DNA from: Anisakis pegreffii
Lineage: Eukaryota > Nematoda > Chromadorea > Rhabditida > Anisakidae
DNA: 64,000 nucleotides
Direction: 5' to 3'
Assembly (NCBI GenBank): GCA_035041965.1
Contig: JAPYMA010001327.1
Span: 1 to 64,000 of the forward strand
The notes beneath the pieces were generated by a model. The model worked only from the letters and a program-made list of their open reading frames with translations. It made no database searches and was not told the DNA's origin. The first letter of the stretch is position 1, and each line of letters starts with the position of its first letter. The translations under genes were made by a program, and so were the position numbers. Shown here piece by piece: positions 47,709 through 57,414 of this stretch.

Positions 47709-47844
47709 ATGAATAACTTCATCAGTGCGTTCTACGATGCAGTCTTACTTTATGCAATTGCACTCAACGAGACAATAACCGAAGGGCTTGATCCACGTAA
47801 TGGACGCAACATCACAAGTAAAATGTGGAGCAGAACTTTCGTCG
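47709..47844 (+). CDS. gcy-28: Receptor guanylate cyclase, shared exon 3 (ANF-receptor domain)
   Basis: The GTTTTTAG acceptor is followed in phase 0 by MNNFISAFYDAVLLYAIALN, ETITEG and NGRNITSKMWSRTFVG. The family has ASFHDGLLLYVQAVTETL and GENITQRMWNRSFQG at the same place, so this is a strong match. Sequons NET and NIT are present. Ends phase 1 before GTATAT. Confidence 0.93.
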
Positions 47845-48091
47845 GTATATATATTCACATCTTTCGATCGGTGGTCAACTCATCCAGATTCTCAGAAATG
47901 CGTTCATTCGAAATGCAAAATATTTCTTGTTCTCAATCGAAGTTAAGCCGATGCAAAGACTGAGAGACTAATTAATACATATTGTGGCATTTTGTCATTT
48001 GTTGTTCGTTAATTACATCATTATCAAAGTTATTATTTGGTATTCGACATTCTGTGACTTGAGGAGTTTATCGGCATTTTTATTCCTTCAG

Positions 48092-48183
48092 GTATTACGG
48101 GTAATGTTTCAATCGACGAAAATGGAGATCGTTATTCAGATTACTCATTACTTGATCTTGATCCCTCTCAGGAGAAATTCGTT
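48092..48183 (+). CDS. gcy-28: Receptor guanylate cyclase, shared exon 4 (ANF-receptor domain)
   Basis: The ATTCCTTCAG acceptor completes a Gly codon, then GITGNVSIDENGDRYSDYSL and LDLDPSQEKFV follow. This aligns with the GVTGYLKIDxNGDRxTDFSLWDMDP motif of the family. Sequon NVS. Ends phase 0 at a consensus GTAAGT donor. Confidence 0.93.
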
Positions 48184-48410
48184 GTAAGTTTCAATTAATT
48201 TAAACAGAATTGTTTCTTTTGATCCCATCTACCTTTCTTCCGAACAACAAGGACAATTAAAATTGGTTGAAATGCCTTGCATTATGAAATCGTATTCCTA
48301 ATCGGAAATTTTAAAATCAGAGATGTTTTGCATAACTCATTATTTCTGCTCAGAGACACATCTTTACTGTTAAAAAGTTATTAGAGCCATACAAAGTTGT
48401 TATGTTGCAG

Positions 48411-48616
48411 GAAGTGGCTTATTATTCAGGCGCTTCTAACGAATTAAAGCAAGTGACTGAATTCCATTGGGTTGGCGGTAGTCCTCCTAAAGACTCACCA
48501 ATATGCGGATGGGATCATTCGAAATGTCCGGAGGGATATCCTGTTTATGTTTACCTTTTGCTCGGATCGTTTATGTTCATCTTCGTTTTAATGTGTGGAT
48601 TTATTTATTTTTGGAG
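48411..48616 (+). CDS. gcy-28: Receptor guanylate cyclase, shared exon 5 (membrane-proximal and transmembrane)
   Basis: The TATGTTGCAG acceptor is followed by EVAYYSGASNELKQVTEFHW, then SPPKDSPICGWDHSKCP. The juxtamembrane Cys pair C-x5-C matches the family KCGFDNEDPAC. A single transmembrane span follows (VYLLLGSFMFIFVLMCGFIY) and the exon ends FW-AG in phase 2 before GTAACT. This places the extracellular-to-intracellular switch in one exon. Confidence 0.93.
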
Positions 48617-49054
48617 GTAACTTTTTCAGTGTTTTCTTTCCAGTTTTATCTTTTTTCAGTCGCCACATTTAAGGTTGGGTATAAGAAAGGCAGCGTTTGC
48701 TGAATGGTGTGTCAAATATAGTTATTTGTTAGATGGTGACCTTTTTATTAGAGCTCGTTCATTTGATGTTCATTGCCTGCGAAATGATTTCAGAGCAAAC
48801 CTCAAATGCTAAATGAAATCGTTCAGCCATTCCATTAAAATTAGTTATAGAATCTCTAGCATTTATCTGTGCGATGATGATTCGTTTCATTTATTTCAAA
48901 TTCGTTGAGAATATGAATAAGTCCAAATTCCATTTTTTTAAATGAAGCACATCAGTGCACACTGCAAACGAGAAAATGATTACTTATTGTTAGCTGGAAA
49001 AGATTGTGCTTGTCAGTTTGCATCAGAAATGATAATGATTATGTCACATTGGAG

Positions 49055-49238
49055 GCGGTATCGATTAGAAGCGGAGTTAGCTGCAATGTCTTGGAAAATC
49101 CGCTGGGAGGATTTAAATGGTGATGAAAACAGAAAAGAGAAGAAGAAGAATAAACGATCTAGAAAAGTGCACGGTTATCAATACGAATCTGAAGCGCTGC
49201 TCAGGTCTAATAGTAGGAGTTCGCTGGCCAGTGATAAG
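49055..49238 (+). CDS. gcy-28: Receptor guanylate cyclase, shared exon 6 (intracellular juxtamembrane)
   Basis: Encodes RRYRLEAELAAMSWKIRWED, matching the family [22 protein letters not shown]. A Lys/Arg-rich segment (KEKKKNKRSRKVHGYQ) and a Ser-rich segment (LLRSNSRSSLASDK) follow, ending in phase 0 at GTCAGT. The start at 49055 is chosen because it continues phase 2 and aligns without gap. Its acceptor (CACATTGGAG) lacks a pyrimidine tract. The frame is open back to 48942, and a better-looking site, ACATCAG at 48955, is also in phase. It would add about 33 residues between membrane and RRYR. Confidence 0.85.
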
Positions 49239-52200
49239 GTCAGTTCACTCTGCTTTCTTCTGCAAACCGTTCAGCTTTTATTGTTGAAAAAATCGTGCAT
49301 TGGTCCCTGCATATATTGCCTTCTCAAAGTGATAATCGCACTTTCAATTGATGAATTGCTGTAATAGATTTGTTCAGTTGCTCGTTAGTAGTGAAACTTG
49401 TTATCGGCAGTGATCACTGATGAGTTTTTGACGGTGACAACTCGTCATTGTCGTGAAACCACTTCAAAATTTCTTTTTCTTATATTCAAAACATGCGTGC
49501 CATGGTCTCTAGCTGTAAGAGCAGCCAGAAAAGTAGTGTGAAGTTTTTTACAATTCCCTTCATGCACTTGCCTATCTCTTCGCATTAGTCGAAGAATGCT
49601 GGTGATTTTAGGCCAATAGCTTTCAAGCTTTCGCTCCCTTTTGACCGTATGGCAGACCGCAGTTCCCTCTCTCCAACGCTTCATTATTCTACTTATTCTC
49701 TGATAATCTATTACTGCTTAGTGACAAGTCAAAATGAAATCAAGGAATTCAAAAAGTTTGCTATTGAAGTTGTAAGAAAGAAATCATTTGTTTGTGGTCG
49801 AGCAAGAATTCTGACCCCCCTCCCTTAATGTAGTAAACGCCACATGTTCACTTCAAGGAGTGTGTATTCCTTGACGGGATCGTTAGAGGAGAGCAAAGCC
49901 AACTATATATTCAACTGCGTTTCAGCGCAACCATTTAATGAGTTAGGGGTGATCCATACATGGCGTTCGTAGGGAGACGCCAAGTGTGAACGAGCACGAA
50001 TGGTAAAAAAAGAGGTTTTGGAAAAGCTGTAAATTCGTATACATTTTATGAGAAGATAATGAAATGGGGGTGAAAAAATCCCAAAGAACACTATTCTCTG
50101 ATTCAACTTGATATTTGTAACTCATCACAATTAAACTATTGTTAGGGTAGTTTTTATTAAACGATTAAATTAAACTCACAATTTTTATTAAACATAGTTA
50201 AACTTTTTTCAACTCACAGTTAAACTATCGCAGGTTTTTCTGCATGATTAATTGCCCACATCTTGTTCTGCCTTGATGTCATGCCATCTGAAATATACGG
50301 TGTTCTGATCAAGCCACGAAAAATCCTAGGTGGGACTGATTTTTTCGATGAAATTCGGCATGAAGACGAGTCCGATTTGTAGAAAGATTGGGGCGAAAGT
50401 GACGTGAACAAATGAATGTTAATCCCAAGTGTGATGAAGAAGTCATGAAAATGATTGTAGACAAGGAAAAAGTCGATCAGCTCCGAAGCCATCATCACAG
50501 TTCGGTAGCTGTTGGGAGTAAACCAGTTTCATTATCGGTGATGCAGTCCACGATGCTTGTGATTACTCAGTTCTTTGTAAAAATTTCGAGTCAAGCGACC
50601 TATCTGTTTCTTGAGTGTCAAAAGCCTTTTGATAACGCGCAGAGCTTTCGGCATTCAAAGAAAGAGGCTTGCTCGATTTCGGATTTTTGCACAGAATTAT
50701 TCTAGCGTAATAGTATGAGATTCTGCCATTCCGTATTATAACTGAAGTGGCTCTGGGCGATCAGTAACTGTCTTATATAATCACTTACATCTTCTACAAG
50801 TTCCTGAATCGCAGAGAAGGATTTCGTGCTGATCGATGTTAGTGATTTTCCTAATCGTCGGTCATTTAGTGATCTTATAGTTATGTTTGACTGCAGGCAG
50901 TCCGTCTGCGATTGTTGTTGGAGCATTTTCACAAAAATTTTTTCACGGCACAAGATTTGTAAATGTTGTTTTTCAATGCAGTTTCAAAAAAAGCCCACTC
51001 TTCAACACGTAACTTTCTCATATTGAAGGAAGTGTTGTGTTTCCAGTATCATGTGGTAACAAGGTAGATCAAGCAACGAAAATTTCCCTTCAGGAGCAGG
51101 GTTACTGCTCTAAAAGTGTGTATGCCTATTCATTAATAAATATGCTCAGTTGCGGAATATTTCCCACGAACTTTTTGATTCACTCACGAATTAAGGAGTA
51201 ATCCAATAAAGAAATGAAATAGGCCTTCAAATCAGTAAATAATCCATCAGTTTCCATGGACACAATCCGTTACAGATCTTCTCATCTTTAGATATCTTTT
51301 ACTCAATTTTTCTTAATGAATTTCTTCTCTCCTATCTCACTTTTCGCCCTGTTGTTTTATGAATTTTACCAACTAATGTGAACTACTTAAAACGATCATT
51401 CAACTGCAAATTGTCGAGTAACAGTTTTCTTTCCCTTGAAAGATGTTGGCTACGGATTTCAGTGGGAATGGCCAGCAACGAAAGATATTTGTTTGGTCAG
51501 GGGGAAAAACTTTCATCACTGCTGACATATAACGACTTCGCGTATGTCTCCAGTAGACTACGAATAACGCGGGCATTACTCTTATTCGTAATAAACTATC
51601 TAAGTAATATAGCAGTGATGCCTAATCGAAAAAATTCACTCCGCATTCTTTGAAATTTCAGCTGTGGAGAATTTGGGCTCCGACTCCGCATTTTTTGAAA
51701 CTTTGGCTTCGGCTGTAGCTCAGAAATTCCCTCTGCTCCGTTCTATTTCCGGAGCAATCCGGACTTTAAGAAAAAAGAGTTCGGGCTCCAATTCCAACTC
51801 AGGGCTCCAGCTCCAGCTTCGCATTTTTCAATTTTTGGACCCAGTTCCACTCTGGCTTTGTGTTTTCAAAATTCCAGCTCCGGCTCAGTGACCGTATTTT
51901 TGAAATTTTCGGCTACGGCTCCGGCTCCAGTCATCCGTTTTTCAATTTTCGGCTTCATCTTCAACTCCGGCTTTGCATTTTTTTAAAGCTTCGCCTCCAG
52001 CTCTAGATCCGAAGTTTGCCATGTTCCGCTCCGGCTCCGAAGCAAGTTGAATCCGGGAAAAACTATCATGCCGTTCCCAGTTCCGGCTACTGAATGTTGC
52101 TATGATGTTTTTAAAGGGAGCCAAAAAATTTATTTGTTCCTGGAGCTTAGGCATCATTGGTTGCAAGTTAAAGACGTTTTAGAAACGCTGTTCTAATTGA

Positions 52201-52375
52201 CTAATTCTTGTACCACTGGCTGCTTCGCTATTAGTTTTCCTTTTCTTTGTCTCACTGTTAATTTCGTTATTATTGAATGAAATTTTAGCACTAAAATTGC
52301 AATTTATGACGAGTCGCATATCAGATATATTTCTAATACATCGTTTATAGCTGTCGTGCATTTTCTGTTCTTTAG
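49239..52375 (+). other. Large intron, first part; decayed coding-like patch at 50240-50700
   Basis: No kinase-homology exon is visible. About 50270-50410 (+) reads MPSEIYGVLIKPRKILGGTD and then acidic residues with stops. 50412-50705 continues in another frame with KCDEEVMKMIVDKEKVDQLR. The mixture of coding-like pieces and stops suggests an old gene or transposon fragment. 51655-52080 is a degenerate GGCTCCGGCTCCAG-type low-complexity tract. Confidence 0.4.
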
Positions 52376-52489
52376 TTTATAATGGACAATGATCTACTGG
52401 ACTGCACTGATCATAAGCCACATTGGCTGGAGATAGATTTTTATGCATTAAAATCGTCGTACGAATTATTCATTGTTTCATATAATAGG
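52376..52489 (+). CDS. Candidate exon of an unrecognised nested gene
   Basis: The good acceptor TTCTGTTCTTTAG is followed by 38 codons in phase 0 (MDNDLLDCTDHKPHWLEIDF at codons 3-22, then YALKSSYELFIVSYNR), to a GTAATT donor. Composition looks coding. The next in-phase open stretch begins after GTCGTATAG at 52640 (AFLLTCVRIKRKLIGLSYKF...) and may be the following exon. Domain and function are unknown. It lies in the 12-kb guanylate-cyclase intron on the same strand. Confidence 0.4.
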
Positions 52490-52639
52490 GTAATTTTTTA
52501 ATTTTTATTTTGTAAAACCTTCGAAAATTTTTTTTTCTCTATTATTTTCTTTTGAGCGTAATTCACTTCGCCTAAAAGTTAGAAAATTGCACGTATAGCT
52601 TTAAGACTGTTATGTGTTGAAGTAAATTTTGTCGTATAG

Positions 52640-52860
52640 GCTTTCTTGTTGACGTGTGTTCGCATCAAAAGAAAGCTCATAGGATTATCCTACAAATTTA
52701 GGCGTAATAAAATCACTGGATTATGCAGAAGAGACAGTTCATTCACTTCTGGTAACTGCTTTCGAATAAAAGGAGAATTCAGAAATGAGATCTTATCAAG
52801 AGAGTACTCAAAGTGGAGCTTTTGCGGCATGCTATTTTCGCAACTGTCTGTCACTTCGCA
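52640..52860 (+). CDS. Possible second exon of the same nested gene
   Basis: Open in phase 0 from a TATAG acceptor, with a basic, Cys-containing translation (TCVRIKRKLIGLSYKF, ITGLCRRDSS, GNCFRIKGEF, EYSKWSFCG). No family recognised and no clear donor. The end given is approximate. It could be a chance frame. Confidence 0.25.
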
Positions 52861-52869
52861 TCATGTACT

Positions 52870-53897
52870 GTGTGTAGTCATCAGGTCCCCCTCACCGTCT
52901 GCTACCCATTTTTCTTATATTTTATGCTAGTATGGTTGTTTTACCATTTAAAGTACTTGAGGCTTTTGTGTACTTTTCTTCAGAAAGGGTGGAGTGTAGG
53001 CAAGGAAATTGGGCATGAGTGAAGAAAAGTCAAACTGCACGTTCAAGATTTGGGGGTGTATAACGTAAATGTAAGGAATGTAATGAAAATTGGAGCAAAT
53101 CTTACTTTTATGGTTTGGCAAAATTACTAGTAATTGATTAATTTCACGTTAATTAATGAAAATACTTCCTATTGCTAATCACTTTTGATTCTCTACGAAA
53201 TATGCGTGAATAATGGTTAACTTTTCTTCAACATTCGTGCAAGTAAACATCTGAGAAATTTTGAATATAATAGTCGGGTTGGATTGAAGCGCTAAACTCT
53301 CACCAAGGGTAAAGTATATGTGCTTTTGTAAACGGAAATTATAGTGACCTTAAAGTGTGCTTTAAGAAAAGAGTACGGGTGAAGTGAATTTCAGTGAATG
53401 CGGTCAAGGTAAAGTGAAGTTAGATTGTACTCAAAATTCCCTGGTAAATCTGCAATGTTGGTTGCTAGATTGAGTTTTTTAATGTCGGATTGAGTTTTTT
53501 TTTTTAATGCGGTCAATGGTTGAGTTGGAGAGAAGTGAGATAAAAGCATGGCGTGTAGGAGAAGTATATGAGCAAGGAAGATTGGGATAATTGCAGTTCC
53601 TTTGCGCGGTAATCAGTGATTAGTTATAACGCCTCATTGAGCCAAACAGAGACGAGTAAAATAAGTCAATGTGCATAACAAAATCACTCTGGAAAAATTC
53701 GTCGTCTATTTTATCTTCTCAATTCAGGAATTCTTGAAGTTTTCGAATGAAGGAAAAAATTAGCTTTGTTAAATGATCAACAGCAGCTTTCGAATTTGTA
53801 GAGTCCTCATTACCAGAATACTCACTAAAAATCCTGGATCCTCAAAAAATTAAAACTATCCTCATCACCCTTCATTAGACATTAATGTATTTGTAAT
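52870..53897. other. No gene recognised
   Basis: AT-rich intron sequence without supported features. Confidence 0.5.
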
Positions 53898-54688
53898 TAG
53901 TGATGGACATTAGTGCGCTAATAGCTGCTCTACTATTAACGAAACTAATTTTTTAACTGGTTACTTTTACCTTGCACATTAAATGATTACTTTTTTGGAA
54001 CACATTAATATTGTTATTTAACGAATATTGTTATTTAACGCCACCGGTATACAATGATTGTCTTTTGTTAGCATTTAAACGCTTTACTTCTTTCAAAAGT
54101 CCAATAATCCATTGATCTTCGTCCTGAAGAGCATGTTAATTTTGCTATCGGCAAGCTATTTCATAGTAGGGTTGGTCTCCGAGAACACAGGGCCCACGAC
54201 CGTGCTCTCTACCCTCGGGATTCGGGATTACCTTGGCCCGATTTCGCTCCCAACTCAACCCTATTTCATAGTACAGTGCTATGCCACCAAATTCACCGTT
54301 CTCAAACTTTTCCGAACAGTTGAAAGTTTATTCATCAGCCTCATTGAACTCCAGGGTATCGCTTTCGTTCGCGCGGAAGTGTGTTTATCAAAAACATCAG
54401 TGTTTCAATATGGCTATGAAAATGGTCTCCGAGGTAATTTGGGTAGGTTGACGGAGATGAGTGGACCGAAAAAAACCAATTATGTACGAGTGATTCTCAC
54501 GCTTCGTGTTTCTTTTGGCCATACAAAAACTGCCACAGCTAATTTCTCCACCTTTAGGGTATACTTTTGGTGGAAATCACTCGTTAATGAGGTGAGCTAG
54601 AAAAATGGTCAGCGAGTTAACGCATGAACAGAAAAAATCGCCTTTGTTCGCAGTAAAATAGAGATGAGTGCGTTAATGTCCATCGCTG
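53898..54688. mobile_element. Element with ~26-bp inverted ends (TAGTGATGGACATTA...)
   Basis: The left end TAGTGATGGACATTAGTGCGCT and right end, read on the other strand, CAGCGATGGACATTAACGCACT match at 17 of 22 positions. A 162-codon frame (54112-54600) crosses it but has no motif that I know. No target duplication was found. It contains a smaller nested insertion at 54169-54261. Confidence 0.55.
54169..54261. mobile_element. 93-bp nested insertion flanked by a perfect 12-bp direct repeat
   Basis: TATTTCATAGTA occurs at 54157-54168 and again at 54262-54273. Between them lies a more GC-rich 93-bp block starting GGGTTGGTCTCCGAG and ending CCCAACTCAACCC. Insert plus one repeat is 105 bp, a multiple of three, so the surrounding open frame is not broken. 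Confidence 0.6.
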
Positions 54689-55634
54689 ATCTGCACCAAC
54701 GGTTTGCGGATAACGCAAAACTCAGAAAACCACGAGGGAAGTTAAGCGGGGTGAATTTCTTACGCATCCATAGGAAGTTATGATGTAACATTACACTTTT
54801 CTTGTCGTACAGAGATGAGGGAGTGTTGAAATCCGAAAAAGTACGACGCTAACTTTCCAAATGCAAACAAACAAACATACAAAGATCCTTAAGAGCAGTA
54901 CGCATAAACGAGCAGAAATGAACACACAAATGTAACGGAAAGTTGTTAATGGCTAATCCAAACACTATCTTGGAGGATACGTGGTAAGCACTGCGAGGGA
55001 TATACATCGACCATGAGATCCCTTTTCTCCATACTTTTTTTCATGAAATGTATGAATCGCGCTCCAAAAAGATCATTTTGAACATCGAATTCTTTTTGCT
55101 ATTCACACTTGAATTTTTGATCCAGTGTGATCACCTCCGAGGAAGTATCTGAGGATCCTGATTTCGAGGATTCAACGTTCTTTCCGGGTGGTTCCCGGAC
55201 GCTTTTGTAAAAGTTGAGAGAGGTGAACGTCGGAGAGAAATTTCCAGTCGAGTATTCCAAAAGTGCCACATGTTTGAAAAAGTCAGAGGCAAAAGTCCAA
55301 GGATCTCATCGAATTGTGGTACTACAGTGGGTTAAACTGTGTATCATAACGTCGTTCTTTCATGCGCTTCACTCATTATGGATTGTGCTATGCACTTCAT
55401 TCCAAAATTCTGTGACGTTAATTTGGTGTTTAACGAAGATCAAAATAAATTGTTGTGAAAGTTTCGATCGCCTTTCTCATGAAACTGCCGTCATACAGGA
55501 GTCCGTTAAAGCGTTTGAACACATTCGATGTAACTTCAACGCGAATTTGACATGTCGACCAAAATTTTATTTTTGCTAATCTTCAAAGCCGTTCGTTTCG
55601 ATCCCATACGATATCCGTTGAACTGATGCAAAAT
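54689..55634. other. Intron sequence with decayed coding-like patch
   Basis: At about 55129-55320 the + strand reads ITSEEVSEDPDFEDSTFF, a TAA stop, then EVNVGEKFPVEYSKSATCLK. This looks like a former exon carrying a stop. No family recognised. Confidence 0.35.
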
Positions 55635-55868
55635 CTATGCACCAGCAGCGTTTATTTTTGAGACACCCTTCAATACAATGTTAGGAACCTCTGAATAAAG
55701 TCTGTCTGCAGCTTGACGACGACGATCATGAACTAACTTATCTTCAAATGCGATTGGTAGGTGTTTTGCATTTCGTTTTCGTATTGCTCTTTCCTCTTTC
55801 TGTTGAGTGTAGGTGTTCGTGAGTGACTCCTCGCTTCTTTTATGCACCTTTAGAATGCGTGAAGCCAA
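55635..55868 (-). pseudogene. Coding-like fragment, unrecognised basic protein C-terminus
   Basis: The minus-strand frame of about 75 codons reads KVHKRSEESLTNTYTQQKEE, RKRNAKHLPIAFEDKLVHDR and RRQAADRLYSEVPNIVLKGV, ending INAAGA and a TAG stop. Composition and codons look strongly coding. There is no ATG, and a stop lies just upstream. A diverged copy of the last 130 bp (and the sequence after the stop) is at about 56263-56400 in the same orientation, so this is a duplicated gene fragment. Family unknown. Confidence 0.45.
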
Positions 55869-55917
55869 TTATTGGCTACGTGTTCGACAAACATGATCAC
55901 ATTTCAAAACTGTGTAC

Positions 55918-56112
55918 TAGTGTTCGTTGGGAAGCAAGTTTTGGCCCGGGAGGGGACCCCGTCCGAGAGCAAAGTGACCATGGGGGATTCCGTCAAACAG
56001 TCGGGGACCAGATTGGCCAGGGGAGTCTTCACGGGAAGGAATTGGTCCGGGGGGACACCCTAATAAAAGTGTCGGGGAGCAAAACTCTTGCGAGGGGGAG
56101 GGGGGGGGGAGA
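55918..56112 (+). mobile_element. GC-rich TIR element, diverged or truncated copy
   Basis: Starts TAGTGTTCGTTGGGA, the left end of the family at 38789. It continues with GGGGACC/GGGGAGC blocks in opposite sense to the other copies. The right end was not found. A G-run (56097-56110) marks the approximate limit. Confidence 0.5.
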
Positions 56113-56262
56113 GGAAGAAGCAATTCAACGCATTTTTGGAGAAAAGTTCTCCGCTCGATGTTCACTGCAGAGAGGAGAGCGAAACTTGATTCAATAACAA
56201 TGTGCTGCCAATTATGACTTACAATGAAAACTGGAATCTGGGAACGCTCGGACGCACCTGAT

Positions 56263-56400
56263 CAAAATGCCCGTTGAACTGATAAAGAATCAGCATCAGC
56301 AGTGTGTCGTTTATTTTTGAGATACCTTCCAAATAAATGACGACATATCAACCTCTATGGCAATGAATAGTCTTCTACAGCTTGACGACGACCAGCCGTT
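56263..56400 (-). repeat. Diverged duplicate of 55590-55740
   Basis: GTTGAACTGAT...CAGCA(G)...GTTTATTTTTGAGA(C/T)ACC...CTCT...AGCTTGACGACGACC parallels the segment at 55616-55735, the 3' part of the unrecognised minus-strand coding fragment and its trailing sequence. Confidence 0.6.
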
Positions 56401-56467
56401 CGGTTCGAAAAATTTTTGGTTCATTACCGCTACATCTGCAAATATACACTCGTTTTGAATTCTCAAG

Positions 56468-56655
56468 CAGTGTTCGTCGTGGAACACTGGGAGCGGTCAT
56501 TCCCTGACGGGGTTCACCTCGCGCAATTTGCTCCCCGGCTTCTTTGCGGAGACCCCCCTCCCCCTACAATTTACTCCCCGCGGGAACCCCCCCGTTCATT
56601 TTTCTCTCCGCGGGGTCTCCCCTTCGTGCGAAAAACTGCTCCCCGGCGAACACTA
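56468..56655. mobile_element. GC-rich TIR element, short complete copy with 8-bp target duplication
   Basis: Ends CAGTGTTCGTCGTGGA and (other strand) TAGTGTTCGCCGGGGA, flanked on both sides by TTCTCAAG. The core keeps the GCAATTTGCTCCCCGGCTT and ACCCCCCT blocks of the 38789 copy. 188 bp, no coding capacity. Confidence 0.8.
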
Positions 56656-56719
56656 TTCTCAAGTATGCCTGCAAGCATAAGATTCCCTTGTTGTGGATCC
56701 ATAACTACCCGTCAATTAG

Positions 56720-57031
56720 CCCAGCAATATTCACCAACCCAGTTTTAGCGATTTCTACCAATACTGGAGCACTGGGGACTCTCCCGTTGACGGGTTTGGA
56801 ACAGTCCGTTGCTCCTTCGGAATTGAGAATCCCTACAAATTTATTTCTTCCGCTGAATATCATTACGGTGAATACAAGTGCTTTTACAAGGACTTTTCTG
56901 CACTGGGCTGTCGTATGCACGGTACACCTAATTGCATTTCTGAATTTCCAACGAACACTACTCTGTACTGTTTCTCTATAAACGGTAAAACAATGGGAAA
57001 ATATATTATATACACAGTGGCTGAGCATTAA
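56720..57031 (+). CDS. Candidate terminal exon of a nested Cys-rich secreted protein
   Basis: About 103 codons are open after a TTAG (56719) or CCCAG (56724) acceptor, with no ATG at the start, ending in TAA at 57029. The translation is clearly protein-like: FSDFYQYWSTGDSPVDGFGT, RCSFGIENPYKF, YHYGEYKCFYKDFSALGC, GTPNCISEFPTNTTLYCF, NGKTMGKYIIYTVAEH. It has five Cys and one NTT sequon, which suggests an extracellular domain. Longer frames over it in other phases and strands lack this character. I do not recognise the family, and the 5' exons are not certain (52376 is one possibility). It lies inside the guanylate-cyclase intron. Confidence 0.5.
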   Translation, partial: PSNIHQPSFSDFYQYWSTGDSPVDGFGTVRCSFGIENPYKFISSAEYHYGEYKCFYKDFSALGCRMHGTPNCISEFPTNTTLYCFSINGKTMGKYIIYTVAEH

Positions 57032-57056
57032 AAGGGGGCCGCCGATAGGTCTGTTC

Positions 57057-57406
57057 CAGTGGTACTCAGCCATTCTCCTCCCTCCCGAACCCCTTAAAAA
57101 ATTTCAAGATGTCCTCGTACTCTCTATAACAATAGTTAAAATGACTTCGCACCCCTCACGACATCCACTCTGTATCTCTCATCCACTCCAAATAAACTCC
57201 ACATACAGTGAGTATCTGGGGTTTAGATAACTGCGTACCATCAGTATGCATTCTGGTGTTTTCAAAAATATATGTTAAAGGCCACCTTCGCTTGCTTTAC
57301 TCACATGTGTGCGTTAAACTCCGGCCTCGCCTTCTTCTATGCATAAAAAATAAAACCTTATTTCACACCCTTTGGGGATGCGAGCACCCTTGGTTGAGAA
57401 ACCCTG
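57057..57406 (+). mobile_element. hAT deletion derivative, 350 bp
   Basis: The ends CAGTGGTACTCAGCC and GGTTGAGAAACCCTG match the 21431-22518 element. The flanks GTCTGTTC and GTCTATTT agree at 6 of 8 and are a decayed target duplication. There is no transposase. It starts 26 bp after the stop codon of the candidate exon at 56720. Confidence 0.72.
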
Positions 57407-57414
57407 GTCTATTT

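Noticed and set aside
49445..49684. 79-codon basic minus-strand frame
   Set aside because: Basic composition is suggestive, but no motif, no partner exon and the length is at chance level.
54112..54600. 162-codon frame with a hydrophobic start
   Set aside because: Lies within a TIR element with a nested insertion, has no known motif, and the first codon is TTG rather than ATG. Kept only as a note on the element.
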